This document shows positions 1 to 9,608 of a stretch of 64,000 nt of DNA, one piece after another (the stretch's first letter is position 1; each line of letters starts with the position of its first letter). The stretch is from Helicobacter pullorum NCTC 12824 (GTDB lineage: Bacteria > Campylobacterota > Campylobacteria > Campylobacterales > Helicobacteraceae), in assembly GCF_017979475.1 (NCBI RefSeq), contig NZ_JAERIT010000001.1:218206-282205 (forward strand), given 5' to 3'. The translations under genes were made by a program, and so were the position numbers. The notes beneath the pieces were generated by a model. It made no database searches, was not told the origin of the DNA, and saw only the letters and a list, made by a program, of their open reading frames with translations.

Positions 1-542
1 TGGAGCATTTCTAAATCAATCAAACCTTGAGTATCAAGCGGGATTCGGACTACCTCACATAATCCTTCCCTAAAGCTTAATTCATTGCTATGGTGCTCAT
101 AAGGACCGATAATGACTAATGGCAAAAGAGATTTATCGAGATTTTCTAGGTTGAGATTGCTTTTGGTTTGGGGTGGAAGGTAGATTCCCATAATTTCTTG
201 GAATTTTTTGATTGCTGCACTTGAGCCAAAACCACAAGAAATAAGGGCAAAACTAGAATCAAGCCCAAAGAATGTTTTGAGATTCTTGCGTGCATTTTCG
301 TAAATTTCCCCTATGATTTTGGAATGTGAGGAACTTTCTGAGTGTGGATTTGCGTAGAATGGTAGTATTTTTCTTATTCGTTTTTCAATGCATTTTGCGG
401 CTAATCCGCTTGCTGTCCAGTCAAAATAGTGGATTTTTTTCTTGAGTATGGTTTCTTTTTTTAAAAAAGCCTTTTTTTCTTTGTGGCTTAGAATTTGAAA
501 TGAATCTGGCAATAAAGGGGCAAAAGTGCGTTCTTTTATCAA
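1..542 (-). CDS. Class V aminotransferase-like PLP enzyme (NifS-like), 3' end outside window
   Basis: The minus strand stays open from a TTG at 542-540 to the left edge, giving the first 180 residues of a protein whose C-terminus lies outside the window. The TTG is chosen because AAGGAA sits about 6 bases before it. The N-terminal part contains 'FDWTASGLA' and 'PFYANPHSESS', which match the start of class V PLP enzymes (cysteine desulfurase-like: 'YLDNAATG', 'NPSS.H'), and a Ser/Gly-rich stretch 'CGFGSSAAIKKF' at the place of the cofactor-phosphate loop. The PLP lysine would lie beyond the edge. It resembles the NifS-like proteins of unknown substrate found in Helicobacter rather than the housekeeping NifS. 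Substrate not assignable. Confidence 0.75.
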   Translation of the reverse strand, partial: MIKERTFAPLLPDSFQILSHKEKKAFLKKETILKKKIHYFDWTASGLAAKCIEKRIRKILPFYANPHSESSSHSKIIGEIYENARKNLKTFFGLDSSFALISCGFGSSAAIKKFQEIMGIYLPPQTKSNLNLENLDKSLLPLVIIGPYEHHSNELSFREGLCEVVRIPLDTQGLIDLEML

Positions 543-961
543 ATGAATTCCTTAAAAGTATGGCTTAAATATAACGCTATATTATCATAAATTTTAAATG
601 ATGGATACTAATATCTTTGGAAAATTAGAACCTTTTGAAATAGGTTGTGTTGTTAAATAATAAGAAAGTAATGAGATTTATTTGATTTTGGGTTTTGTAG
701 GATTTGTAAAATTTAGTAAATGTTTAATTTATGAAAATTGTGGAAGTTGGATTCTTGCTAATCTTATATAATTATGCGATTTAAATAGAAAGTTGATTTG
801 CCAAAGATTCAAAAAGTATGATTTATGAATATTTTTACTTTTGTCTTTGTCGTTTTTAGAAATTCGATAAAGGCGTATTGAAATTGGTTTTGTAATTGAT
901 TATTTAAATTCAAGAAGCTTTTGTTATACTTTTGAAATTTTTAGGAGATTTTGTAGTTGTT
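543..961. other. Gene-free AT-rich intergenic stretch
   Basis: About 420 bases between a minus-strand gene and the plus-strand antiporter. It is very AT-rich with stop codons in all frames. A TTATACT element near 923-929 could be the -10 box of the antiporter gene, with no clear -35. I see no RNA gene or repeat. Confidence 0.5.
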
Positions 962-2132
962 ATGGAAACTATCATTGCCTTTGGAGTTATTTCATTATTA
1001 ATTGTAATTGCTCCATTTTTTAGCACACTTACGAGATTGCCCTTAGTGGTGGTAGAGATTTTGCTTGGAGCATTGGCTTATTATTTTGGCTTTTTTGAAC
1101 ATTCTGAATCTTTGAAGCTAATTGCCCATATTGGTTTTTTGTTTTTGATGTTTTTGTGTGGTTTGGAGGTGAATCTCAAAAGTTTTACAAAAATGGGTCA
1201 AGATTTTCTCAAAAAAGTTGGCTTGTATTTTTTGATTTTGTATAGCATAACTTTTGTTTTTGTGCTTATTTTTGAGCTTTCTTATATTTATTTGGCGGCT
1301 TTTCCTGTGATGAGCTTGGGTATGATTATGACTTTGATACGAGATTATGGCAAGGACAAAATTTGGCTGAATCTTGCTTTGAGTGTCGGGATTTTGGGAG
1401 AGCTTGTAAGTATTGGTGTTTTGGTTATTTTAAATGGTGCGTATTCTTATGGATTGTCCTTTAAGCTATATGAGACTTTGTTGGCTTTATTGTTGTTTTT
1501 GGGGGCTATTGTTGGAATCTTGAAAATCGCAAATATTATATTTTGGTGGTTTCCTACATTAAAATTCTTAGCAATTCCAAAAGATTCTACCAAAAATCAA
1601 GATATTCGTTTTTCGGCTATGTTATTGTTGATTATGATTGGAATTGTTAGCCTTTTGAAGCTAGAGGCTGTGCTTGGGGCATTTTTGGCAGGAGCAATTT
1701 TGGCGACTTATTTTCATTACCAAAAAGGCTTGGTAGATAAGCTAAATGACTTTGGGTTTGGCTTTTTTATCCCATTGTTTTTTTGTTTATACTGGGAGCA
1801 CATTGGATATTTCTTTGATTTTGAGCGATCTTGAGATTCTAAAAAAAGTAGTTTTAATCGTTGTTTGTATGCTCTTTTTGCGTATTTTGGCGGCGTTTAT
1901 TGCTTATGGAAAATATTTTAAAAGTAAGAAAAATACCTTGCTTTTTGCCTTTAGTCATTCAATGCCTTTGACATTTTTGGTAGCCACCGCACAACTTGGT
2001 AAGCAGTTTAATGCTATTAGCACCGAAGAATATTATGCTTTTATTCTTGCAGCACTTTTGGAAGGGATTGTGTTTATGGTTTGTATCAAGCTAATCTATC
2101 AACTTCCAAATAAGAAATCCCCTGCTTCTTAG
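962..2132 (+). pseudogene. Cation/proton antiporter (CPA2/Kef-type), frameshifted
   Basis: An integral membrane Na+(K+)/H+ exchanger of the CPA2 family, split into two overlapping frames. The first part (from ATG 962, preceded by AGGAGA) gives about 10 hydrophobic segments and the family-like stretches 'VVVEILLGALAYYFG', 'FLMFLCGLEVN' and 'LGAFLAGAILAT', then runs out of frame to a stop at 1834. The second frame continues the protein as 'VYTGSTLDISL' and ends at 2132. Removing one T from the 7-T run at 1778-1784 joins them into one protein of about 389 residues ('FFIPLFFVYTGSTLDIS'). A TTG at 932 is in frame upstream, but the conserved N-terminus begins at 962. Either a real inactivation, a slippage-tolerant gene or a sequencing error; the sequence alone cannot say which. 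Confidence 0.75.
1778..1784 (+). repeat. T7 homopolymer at frameshift of antiporter gene
   Basis: Seven Ts where six would keep the antiporter gene in frame. A short run for phase variation but a common place for indels. Confidence 0.6.
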
Positions 2133-2148
2133 GTGCAAGATTATAAGC

Positions 2149-2976
2149 TTAGAAAATTGCATAAAGAGAATTTGCTTTTGCCATCCATTCTTCTAGTTCT
2201 TTCCATTTGTCATTTTGTATAAGGTTGATTGCAAAATCAAGTTCTTTTTGAAAGGCTTCAAAGGATTTTAATAATTCTTGTTTGTTTTGTTTGGAGACAT
2301 CACTCCACATTTTTGGGGAGCTTTTTGCGATTCTTACCATACTTTTAAAGCCTCCACCTGCAAGTGCAAGAATATCTTTTGGGTTTTGTTGAGAAAGCAC
2401 AGTATTTGCAAGTGCATAACTAATGATATGGGGTAAATGGCTAATAAAGGCAGCATGGTTATCGTGCGATTTGGAATCCATTTTGATGATGTTCATTTTA
2501 AGAGCGATGAAAATTTCTTTTGCCATTGCTGCTTGAAATTCACCGCTTTGTTCTAAATCTGTTAAGACGATAATGTGATGGGGTAATAATTCTTTAAAGG
2601 CAGCCTTTGGTCCAAAGTTTTCTGTTCCGCTCATTGGGTGAGCACAAACGAAGTTTTTGCGAATTTCTTTGGGAATGCTTTGGGAGATGAGGTGCTTGGT
2701 GCTACCTAAGTCGATTATAGTCGTGTGCGGTGCCACTCCAACTAATTGAGGTAGAATCTCCAAAATCGCTTCCACTGGCGTTGCAAGAAAAATCACATCA
2801 CAAAGTTTAATTTCATCTAAATCAACCCCTTCATCAACAAGCCCCAAAGAAAGTGCTTGTTGTAAATGGATTTCATTGCTATCTAATCCCACGATTCTTT
2901 TAAACATTCCGATTTCTTTGAGGGCTAATCCCAAAGAGCCACCAATCAATCCTAAACCTATAATTCCAGCTTGCAT
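2149..2976 (-). CDS. tyrA: Prephenate dehydrogenase
   Basis: Oxidises prephenate to 4-hydroxyphenylpyruvate with NAD(P)+ in tyrosine synthesis, in the cytoplasm. The N-terminus carries the Rossmann fingerprint 'GLGLIGGSLG' directly after the chosen start, followed by the acidic end of beta-2 ('VGLDSN'), 'VIFLATPV', 'DLGSTK' and the active-site 'HPMSGTE' block; 'SHLPHIISYALA' is the helical dimerisation region. A longer frame to 3045 exists, but the ATG at 2976 is preceded by GGAAAAG and gives the normal compact N-terminus and a length of 275 residues. Monofunctional: no chorismate mutase or ACT domain. It is divergent from bamA. Confidence 0.9.
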   Translation of the reverse strand: MQAGIIGLGLIGGSLGLALKEIGMFKRIVGLDSNEIHLQQALSLGLVDEGVDLDEIKLCDVIFLATPVEAILEILPQLVGVAPHTTIIDLGSTKHLISQSIPKEIRKNFVCAHPMSGTENFGPKAAFKELLPHHIIVLTDLEQSGEFQAAMAKEIFIALKMNIIKMDSKSHDNHAAFISHLPHIISYALANTVLSQQNPKDILALAGGGFKSMVRIAKSSPKMWSDVSKQNKQELLKSFEAFQKELDFAINLIQNDKWKELEEWMAKANSLYAIF

Positions 2977-3051
2977 AATCTTTTCCATTAATTTTTTTAT
3001 GAAATTATATATTATTTGTTGTGGTTTTGTTAGCTTTAAACTCAAAAAGGA

Positions 3052-3057
3052 TATAAT
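3052..3057 (+). promoter_or_regulatory. Probable -10 box for bamA
   Basis: A TATAAT hexamer lies 38 bases before the bamA ATG in the short divergent tyrA-bamA spacer. The -35 region (around 3028-3033, TTGTTA) is weak, as is usual for Helicobacter promoters. Confidence 0.5.
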
Positions 3058-3094
3058 CCCAAAAATTTTTTATGTTTTTAAGGTGTAGATTATA

Positions 3095-5335
3095 ATGAGA
3101 TTTTTTTCAAAGACATTATCTTTTGTAGTGGCTGCTTTTGCCTTGTCATCGAATCTCAATGCGGCAGAATTGCCCACAATCAAAGAGATTCGATATGAAG
3201 GGTTAAATTATATTTCTCCATTAATAGCAAATGAAATTGCAGGTATTAAAATCAATGAAGCGATGGATATAGATAGCATTGATAAGAGTATTTTGCGTTT
3301 TTATGAGCAGGGATATTTTAAAGATATTTGGATTACAGAAGAAAATGGAATCTTAACTTATCATTTTGTAGAAAAGCCAGTTATAGCAAGTTTGGTTGTC
3401 AGTGGATATGGTGCAGGGAAAGAACAAGCAGTATTGGATCAGGAAATTGGCTTAAAAAAGGGCGATGTTTATGATGAGATAAAAATCGCCAACACTCGCA
3501 AAAGAATTATTTCGCTTTTGGAATCGCAAGGATTTTATAATACGGTTGTAGAAGTAAAAACAGAAGAAATTTCTCAAAATGCACTCAAAGTAACTTTGGA
3601 AATAAACAAGGGTGAAGAGATTATTATCCGCAAGGCAAATTATTATGGTAGGGAAGAGCTAAAAGTCTCTCGAATCGAATCTTCTACTGCAAATAAAGAA
3701 CGCGATTTTTTGGGTTGGATGTGGGGATTTAATAGCGGTAAATTGCAGGTTAATGAGATTGAAAATGATGCCCTTAGAATCCGAGATATTTATATGCAAA
3801 AGGGCTTTTTAGATGCCGAGGTAAGCTCACCTTTTTTGCGCACGGACTTTACTACTTATAATGCAGAATTGGATTTTTATATCAAAGAAGGGCAGCTTTA
3901 TAAGGTTTCTGGGGTGGATATTGTCTTAGAAGAAGATGTGGTTGCAACAGAAGAACTTTATGATATTGTGCGTTTAAAAGAGGGGAAAGAATTTAATATT
4001 AGCACAATGCGTAAAGATGTAGAAGCGTTGAAATATAAAATCGGGGATTTAGGTTATGCCTTTACGCGTGTAACGCCAGATTTGGATAAAGATCAAGAAA
4101 ATGGCGAAGTAAGGGTGATTTATTATATTCAGCCTGGTAGCAAGGTAAAGGTGCGAGATGTTTTGATTTCTGGAAATTCAAAAACGCTGGATAGGGTGAT
4201 TCGTAGAAATGTTTTATTAGCGCCGGGTGATCAATACGAGATGAGTAAGATTCAACGCTCTAAGAATGCAATTATGCGAACGGGCGGTTTTGATAGTGTT
4301 GATATTGAAGAGAAGCGTGTAGATGAAGAAAATGTAGATTTGCTGGTCAATGTTAAAGAGGGCAAAACCGGGGAATTTACTTTTGGTGTAGGTTATGGAA
4401 GCTATGATGGGATTATGGGAAGTGCATCCATTAAAGATAGAAATATTTTTGGGACAGGATTAACAGCTGGACTTTATTTTGATAAAAGTGAGGTTTCAAC
4501 TTCTTATCGCTTGAATCTCTATAATCCAGCAGTTTTGGATAGCAATTATAGTCTATCAACCGATATTTATCAAACAGATTATGTGGATTATGATTACCGA
4601 GAGATTACACAAGGATTTAGTCTTGTTGGTGGGCGTAGAATCACTGATACTTTAGAGGCAAGTTTGGGCTATACTTACCAAAAATCTAAATTATCCGAAT
4701 TTGATAATCCTTACTATCAGCGTTATTATATGGGAGAATACATTAAATCTTCTGTGATTCCCGGATTGTATTTTGATAATACAGATTCTTATTTCTTCCC
4801 TAAAAATGGTTGGAAACTAAGTGGTTCATTGGAGTATGCTGGGATTGGTGGAGATGCAGACTTCTTTAAATATTTTGGAACATTATATTATTTCAAATCT
4901 TTAGAAGAATGGACGGATTTGGATTTGGTGTTTAGATTCCGCTCTAAGCTTGGATATATCGAAGATAATGGGTATGTGCCGATTAATGAGAGATTTTATC
5001 TTGGGGGTGTAAATTCATTAAGAGGTTTTCAAAGTAATTCCGTCACTCCACGCGATAGATATGGCGTGAGGATTGGTGGGAATCAGACTTTGTATGGTTC
5101 AGTTGAGTTGAGTTATGGATTGTTTGAAACGGTGCAAATGAGGGTAAGTGCGTTTTATGATTATGGTATGTTGGGTGAAGATAAAATTACACAGATTCAA
5201 CGCAGTTCTGTGGGGGTAGCTTTGGAATGGATTTCTCCCATAGGTGCGATTACTTTTATTATTCCTAAAGCATTAGATGCAAAAAGGGGTGATGATACTT
5301 CATCCTTTGAATTTACAATGGGACAGAGATTTTAA
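3095..5335 (+). CDS. bamA: Outer membrane protein assembly factor BamA (Omp85)
   Basis: Folds and inserts beta-barrel proteins into the outer membrane. A signal peptide of about 24 residues (hydrophobic 'FVVAAFALSSNLNAA') is followed by five POTRA domains to about residue 425, each with the beta-alpha-alpha-beta-beta pattern (for example 'IKEIRYEGLNYIS', 'VRDVLISGNSKTLD'), then a 16-strand barrel domain. The barrel contains 'YLGGVNSLRGFQ', the counterpart of the VRGF lid motif of Omp85 proteins, and the chain ends in Phe ('EFTMGQRF'), the usual outer-membrane signature. Length 746 is normal. AAGGTG lies upstream of the ATG. It is followed after one base by mqnC, so the genes are probably cotranscribed. 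Confidence 0.95.
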   Translation: MRFFSKTLSFVVAAFALSSNLNAAELPTIKEIRYEGLNYISPLIANEIAGIKINEAMDIDSIDKSILRFYEQGYFKDIWITEENGILTYHFVEKPVIASLVVSGYGAGKEQAVLDQEIGLKKGDVYDEIKIANTRKRIISLLESQGFYNTVVEVKTEEISQNALKVTLEINKGEEIIIRKANYYGREELKVSRIESSTANKERDFLGWMWGFNSGKLQVNEIENDALRIRDIYMQKGFLDAEVSSPFLRTDFTTYNAELDFYIKEGQLYKVSGVDIVLEEDVVATEELYDIVRLKEGKEFNISTMRKDVEALKYKIGDLGYAFTRVTPDLDKDQENGEVRVIYYIQPGSKVKVRDVLISGNSKTLDRVIRRNVLLAPGDQYEMSKIQRSKNAIMRTGGFDSVDIEEKRVDEENVDLLVNVKEGKTGEFTFGVGYGSYDGIMGSASIKDRNIFGTGLTAGLYFDKSEVSTSYRLNLYNPAVLDSNYSLSTDIYQTDYVDYDYREITQGFSLVGGRRITDTLEASLGYTYQKSKLSEFDNPYYQRYYMGEYIKSSVIPGLYFDNTDSYFFPKNGWKLSGSLEYAGIGGDADFFKYFGTLYYFKSLEEWTDLDLVFRFRSKLGYIEDNGYVPINERFYLGGVNSLRGFQSNSVTPRDRYGVRIGGNQTLYGSVELSYGLFETVQMRVSAFYDYGMLGEDKITQIQRSSVGVALEWISPIGAITFIIPKALDAKRGDDTSSFEFTMGQRF

Positions 5336-5336
5336 G

Positions 5337-6428
5337 ATGACAATAAAAGAAAAGATGGATAGAGCAATTGTGAATGTCAAAATACCTCGAGTGAGCAAAG
5401 ATGAGATTCTTGATTTGATGCAAAATGCCTCTTTGAAAGAATTAGGGGAAATGGCGTTTAATATCAAAAAGCAATTGCATCCTGATAATATCACAACTTT
5501 CGTGGTGGATAGAAATATTAATTATACTAATATTTGCTGGGTGGATTGTAAATTTTGTGCTTTTAAGCGAAAAATTCACGAAAATGAAACTTATATTTTG
5601 AGCTTTGATGAAATTGATCAAAAAATTGAAGAATTGCTTAGCATAGGTGGGACGCAGATTTTATTTCAAGGCGGTGTTCATCCAAGCTTGAAAATTGAAT
5701 GGTATGAGGATTTGGTTTCTCATATTTCACAAAAATATCCTCAAATTACTGTGCATGGATTTTCTGCTATTGAGATTAATTATATCGCTAAAATTTCTAA
5801 AATTTCTATTAGTGAAGTTTTAAAAAGATTGCAAAAATGCGGACTTGCTTCAATTCCCGGAGCGGGAGCGGAGATACTAAGTGATAAAGTGCGGGATATT
5901 ATTGCGCCCAAAAAATTGGATTCTGATGAATGGATAGAAGTCCATAGGCAAGCCCATAAAATCGGTATGAGAAGTACTGCTACAATGATGTTTGGAAGTG
6001 TGGAGAGTGATTTGGATATTATAGAGCATTGGGAGAGAATCCGCAATTTGCAAGATGAGACAAATGGCTTTAGGGCGTTTATTTTGTGGAGTTTTCAACC
6101 AGCCTTTACTCCACTGCAAAAGGAATTTCCAGAGATTCATAAGGCTTCATCAAATCGTTATTTGAGATTGTTGGCTTGTAGCCGAATCTTTTTAGATAAT
6201 TTTCAAAATATCCAAAGTAGCTGGGTTACGCAAGGTTCTTATATTGGGCAATTGGCTTTGCTTTTTGGGGCTAATGATTTAGGTAGCACAATGATGGAGG
6301 AAAATGTCGTCGCAGCAGCAGGGGCTAGGAATTCTATGAATCAAGCAGAAATGATTTCTTTGATTAAAGATGTAAATGAGATTCCAGCAAAACGCAATAC
6401 GGCTTATGATATTTTGGAGACTTTTTAG
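5337..6428 (+). CDS. mqnC: Cyclic dehypoxanthine futalosine synthase (radical SAM)
   Basis: Third step of the futalosine pathway to menaquinone: cyclises dehypoxanthine futalosine by a radical-SAM mechanism. The cluster-binding CX3CX2C motif is seen as 'CWVDCKFC' near residue 65, followed by 'FKRKIHENETYILS'; 'GGTQILFQGGVHP', 'IPGAGAEILSD' and 'TATMMFGSVES' are typical of MqnC and separate it from its paralogue MqnE. Length 363. The ATG at 5337 starts one base after the bamA stop; a longer frame back to 5277 would run inside bamA and is not used. The pathway is the standard menaquinone route in Campylobacterota. Confidence 0.93.
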   Translation: MTIKEKMDRAIVNVKIPRVSKDEILDLMQNASLKELGEMAFNIKKQLHPDNITTFVVDRNINYTNICWVDCKFCAFKRKIHENETYILSFDEIDQKIEELLSIGGTQILFQGGVHPSLKIEWYEDLVSHISQKYPQITVHGFSAIEINYIAKISKISISEVLKRLQKCGLASIPGAGAEILSDKVRDIIAPKKLDSDEWIEVHRQAHKIGMRSTATMMFGSVESDLDIIEHWERIRNLQDETNGFRAFILWSFQPAFTPLQKEFPEIHKASSNRYLRLLACSRIFLDNFQNIQSSWVTQGSYIGQLALLFGANDLGSTMMEENVVAAAGARNSMNQAEMISLIKDVNEIPAKRNTAYDILETF

Positions 6429-7724
6429 ATGAAAAAAATATTGTGGTGTTTTTTGAGCTTATTTTTGATAAAAGGATTTTTGATGGCAGTGGAATTGAAG
6501 AGTTTGCAAGTTAAGGGTGTGGAGATACCTATTTTGTATGAGAAAAATTCACAACTTCCTTTGTTTTTTGTGCAAATTGTTTTTAAGGGAGCTGGTGGGA
6601 TTAATAATCAAAAAAGTTATGGATTATCGGATATTACAAGCTCACTTCTCAATGAAGGGACGCAAAAGCTTGGAGCGATAAAATTTGCACAAAAATTAGA
6701 AGAGAAAGCCTTGAATCTAAGTGTTGGCAGTGGGTTGGAGACAATGAGCTTTACTCTTAGTGGTATGAGCAAAGAACAAAAGGTTGGTTTTAAATATCTT
6801 AAGGAATTAATAGAAAATCCAAATTTCACAGACAAGGCATTAGAAAAAGTAAAAGAAAATTCACTCATTGGAATTTTAGAGAAAGAAAATGATTTTGACT
6901 ATCAAGCAAATCGAGCTTTGAGTGCGATGTTGTTTCAAGGGAGCCCTCTTGAGTATCCTTTGAGCGGGACAAAAGATTCTATTGCCAAAATGTCTTTAGG
7001 GGAAATTCAAAAATTTTATCAAAGTTATGTTAATTTGGAATCTGCAATCTTGATTGTAGGTGGCGATGTGGAATATGCAGAAATTACTAAAGAGCTTGCC
7101 GAACTTTTAGAAATTTTGCCTGTGGGTAAAGCGGTGGATATTAAAGAAATCAAGGCAAATGAGATTCCACAAACAAAGCGTCAAATCAAAGAAACTAAAC
7201 AAGCATATATTTATTTTGGAGCGCCTCTTGAAGTGAGGGATTTGCAAAAAGAAAGTGCAATGATCAAGGTTGCTTCTTTTGTGCTTGGTGGAAGTGGATT
7301 TGGGAGTCGTATGATGGAAGAGGTGCGTGTGAAGCGTGGATTGGCTTATTCTGCAGTAATGCGTTTGGAGGCTGGAAAAACCCTTTCTTATGCTAAGGGA
7401 TATTTGCAAACAAGCCTCAAAAACGAGAAAGATGCCCAAAAACTCGTGCAGCAGGTGGTAGATGAGTTTGTCAAAAATGGTATTACAGAGCAAGAATTGC
7501 AAGAAGCAAAGCAATATTTGTTGGGGAGTGAGCCATTACGCAATGAAACCTTATCCCAACGATTAGGAAATGCCTTTAGTAATTATTACAAAGGGCTTCC
7601 TTTGGATTTTAATGCTCAAATTTTGAAAGATATTCAAAACCTTACCTTAGAACAAGTCAATCATTATATTCAATCTCATAAGGAAATTACCAAACTAACT
7701 TTTAGTGTGGTAAGTGCAGATTGA
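6429..7724 (+). CDS. M16-family peptidase-like protein without zinc motif
   Basis: A 431-residue pitrilysin/insulinase-fold protein with an N-terminal hydrophobic segment (residues 5-20) suggesting export to the periplasm. At the place where active M16 enzymes have HXXEH it reads 'GLSDITSSLLNEGT', so the zinc ligands are missing, while the second half keeps the substrate-clamp signature ('MMEEVRVKRGLAYS'). Such proteins are usually the non-catalytic partner of an active M16 subunit; none is next to it here. ATG follows the mqnC stop directly and the end overlaps recG by 4 bases, so it belongs to the bamA-recG operon. An H. pylori counterpart sits near bamA as well. Confidence 0.85.
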   Translation: MKKILWCFLSLFLIKGFLMAVELKSLQVKGVEIPILYEKNSQLPLFFVQIVFKGAGGINNQKSYGLSDITSSLLNEGTQKLGAIKFAQKLEEKALNLSVGSGLETMSFTLSGMSKEQKVGFKYLKELIENPNFTDKALEKVKENSLIGILEKENDFDYQANRALSAMLFQGSPLEYPLSGTKDSIAKMSLGEIQKFYQSYVNLESAILIVGGDVEYAEITKELAELLEILPVGKAVDIKEIKANEIPQTKRQIKETKQAYIYFGAPLEVRDLQKESAMIKVASFVLGGSGFGSRMMEEVRVKRGLAYSAVMRLEAGKTLSYAKGYLQTSLKNEKDAQKLVQQVVDEFVKNGITEQELQEAKQYLLGSEPLRNETLSQRLGNAFSNYYKGLPLDFNAQILKDIQNLTLEQVNHYIQSHKEITKLTFSVVSAD

Positions 7725-9529
7725 ATCTCCCTATAAATATTCAAAAATTGGGTGTAAAAACCCTTTTTGAATTTTTTTTGAAATTTATCCCAAAAGATTA
7801 TACAAACACGATTTTTTCTAGTGAATTAAAAACAAATACTCAAGCGGTTTTGGCAGTGGAGGTTTTGAGGTATTCTAGCTTCAAAATAGCCAAAGTTTTA
7901 TGTTATGCTCCCTTGTTTGATAAGGAAATAGAATTAGTCATTTTTAATGCCAAGCCTTACCACAAAAGTATTTTTAAAATCGGAGAGAATCTCGTGGTGA
8001 GTGGAAAAGTGCAAATTCAAAATGGTTTTGTAAGCTTGATTCAACCCAAAGTTTTAAAGCAAACTGGGGATATTTTACCAATCTTTAAAGCACAAGGGAG
8101 CAGAATCACACTTCTAAGAGAGTTTGTAAAAAGTCTAAAATTGTCGGAAATCATGCAAGCCCATCCGTATGTCCCCAAAGAAATTTTAAAATATTTATTA
8201 TTGATTTATCAACCTGATACGAGTTTTTTTGAAAATTTTAAAAAAAATCATGGATTTTTTGGTGCAAGTTTGGAGGCATTGAAATTTATAGAAATTTATG
8301 AATATATGCGTAAATTAAAAGCTAAAAAGGTAGAATTTTTGAGCATTTGTCCTTTAAATGGAGATTTTAAGAAATGGCAGAGGAATCTCCCTTTTGCACT
8401 CACTAAGGGTCAGCAAATGGCGATTTTAGAGATACAAAAGGACTTGGATTCTAACAAGGCAGCAAGACGCGTAATTGTGGGTGATGTGGGGTGTGGTAAA
8501 ACAATGGTAATTTTTGCAAGTGTGCTAATGGCATACCCCAAAAAAAGCATTTTAATGGTGCCTACTTCAATTTTGGCAAAACAGATTTATCAAGAAAGCC
8601 AGAAGTTTTTACCAAAGCATATTAGTGTGGCTTTATGGACACAAAGTTCTAAAGTAGGCGATTTGGAGAGCAGTGATTTTGTGATTGGGACACATGCTTT
8701 GCTTTATCGGGAATTGAAAGGTTTTGCTTTGGTGATGATTGATGAGCAACACCGATTTGGGACAGCACAAAGAAATACATTAGAGCGTATGATGGAGCTG
8801 GAGCAAAGACGCCCACATATTTTGCAATTTTCTGCAACTCCGATTCCAAGAACTTTGGCAATGATTGAATCTAATTTTTTGGATTTTAGTTTTATTCGGG
8901 ATTTGCCATTTCCCAAAGATATTACCTCTTGGGTAATTTCAAAGCAAGATTTTAGAGAGCTTTTGGCACATATCCAAAGGGAGATAGCCAAAAAACATCA
9001 AGTGTTAATTGTTTATCCTTTGGTTGAGGAAAGAAAAAGTGCAGATTATACACCGCTAAAAAAGGGCGAGGAGTTTTGGAGAAAGCATTTTGAGGGGATT
9101 TATGTAACGCATGGCAAGGACAAATACAAAGAGGAAGTTTTGGAGGAATTTAGGGACAAAGGCAATATTTTGCTAGCTACAACCGTGGTGGAGGTTGGAA
9201 TCTCATTGCCAAATCTTTCTACTATTGTGATTGTTGGGGCAGAGAGGTTGGGATTGGCAACATTGCATCAATTGCGAGGAAGAGTTAGTAGAAATGGTTT
9301 AAAGGGGTATTGTTTTTTGTATTCCAAACAAGAGAAAAGTCAGCGTTTAATGAGATTTTGTCAAATACAAAATGGTTTTGAAATTGCACAACTAGACTTA
9401 GAATATCGAAATAGCGGGGATTTGCTAAGTGGAGAGCAACAGAGTGGAAAGCAGTTTGAATGGATTAATTTGGCTTTAGATGAAAAGATTATTGCAAATG
9501 CTAAAGAAGCATTAAAGAATCAAAAATAA
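7721..9529 (+). CDS. recG: ATP-dependent DNA helicase RecG
   Basis: Branch-migration helicase that reverses stalled forks and processes Holliday junctions. Residues about 1-140 form the wedge/OB region; the SF2 motor follows with Walker A 'GDVGCGKT', DEXH-box variant 'DEQHRFG', motif III 'FSATPIPRT', and the C-terminal half with 'ATTVVEVGISLPN' and 'HQLRGRVSRNG'. At 602 residues it is shorter than the E. coli protein (693) but close to the Helicobacter form. The start is a TTG overlapping the previous TGA stop (TTGA), a translational-coupling layout. Confidence 0.93.
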   Translation: MNLPINIQKLGVKTLFEFFLKFIPKDYTNTIFSSELKTNTQAVLAVEVLRYSSFKIAKVLCYAPLFDKEIELVIFNAKPYHKSIFKIGENLVVSGKVQIQNGFVSLIQPKVLKQTGDILPIFKAQGSRITLLREFVKSLKLSEIMQAHPYVPKEILKYLLLIYQPDTSFFENFKKNHGFFGASLEALKFIEIYEYMRKLKAKKVEFLSICPLNGDFKKWQRNLPFALTKGQQMAILEIQKDLDSNKAARRVIVGDVGCGKTMVIFASVLMAYPKKSILMVPTSILAKQIYQESQKFLPKHISVALWTQSSKVGDLESSDFVIGTHALLYRELKGFALVMIDEQHRFGTAQRNTLERMMELEQRRPHILQFSATPIPRTLAMIESNFLDFSFIRDLPFPKDITSWVISKQDFRELLAHIQREIAKKHQVLIVYPLVEERKSADYTPLKKGEEFWRKHFEGIYVTHGKDKYKEEVLEEFRDKGNILLATTVVEVGISLPNLSTIVIVGAERLGLATLHQLRGRVSRNGLKGYCFLYSKQEKSQRLMRFCQIQNGFEIAQLDLEYRNSGDLLSGEQQSGKQFEWINLALDEKIIANAKEALKNQK

Positions 9530-9578
9530 GCTGAAATTAGAAAGTGGATAAGTGAAGTTTGGAAGATTTGGAATTTTG

Positions 9579-9608
9579 GAGGTTTGTCCCCTTTGGGAGA
9601 TTAACCTC
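9579..9608 (-). terminator. Hairpin at the rpsO / recG convergent ends
   Basis: GAGGTT and AACCTC pair around an inner CCCC/GGGA pairing. The structure spans the rpsO stop and lies between converging recG and rpsO. No strong T-run follows on either strand, so it may be a weak bidirectional terminator or only a stability hairpin. Confidence 0.4.

Noticed and set aside
543..961. Small gene or RNA in the left intergenic region
   Set aside because: No frame, tRNA fold or terminator could be supported.
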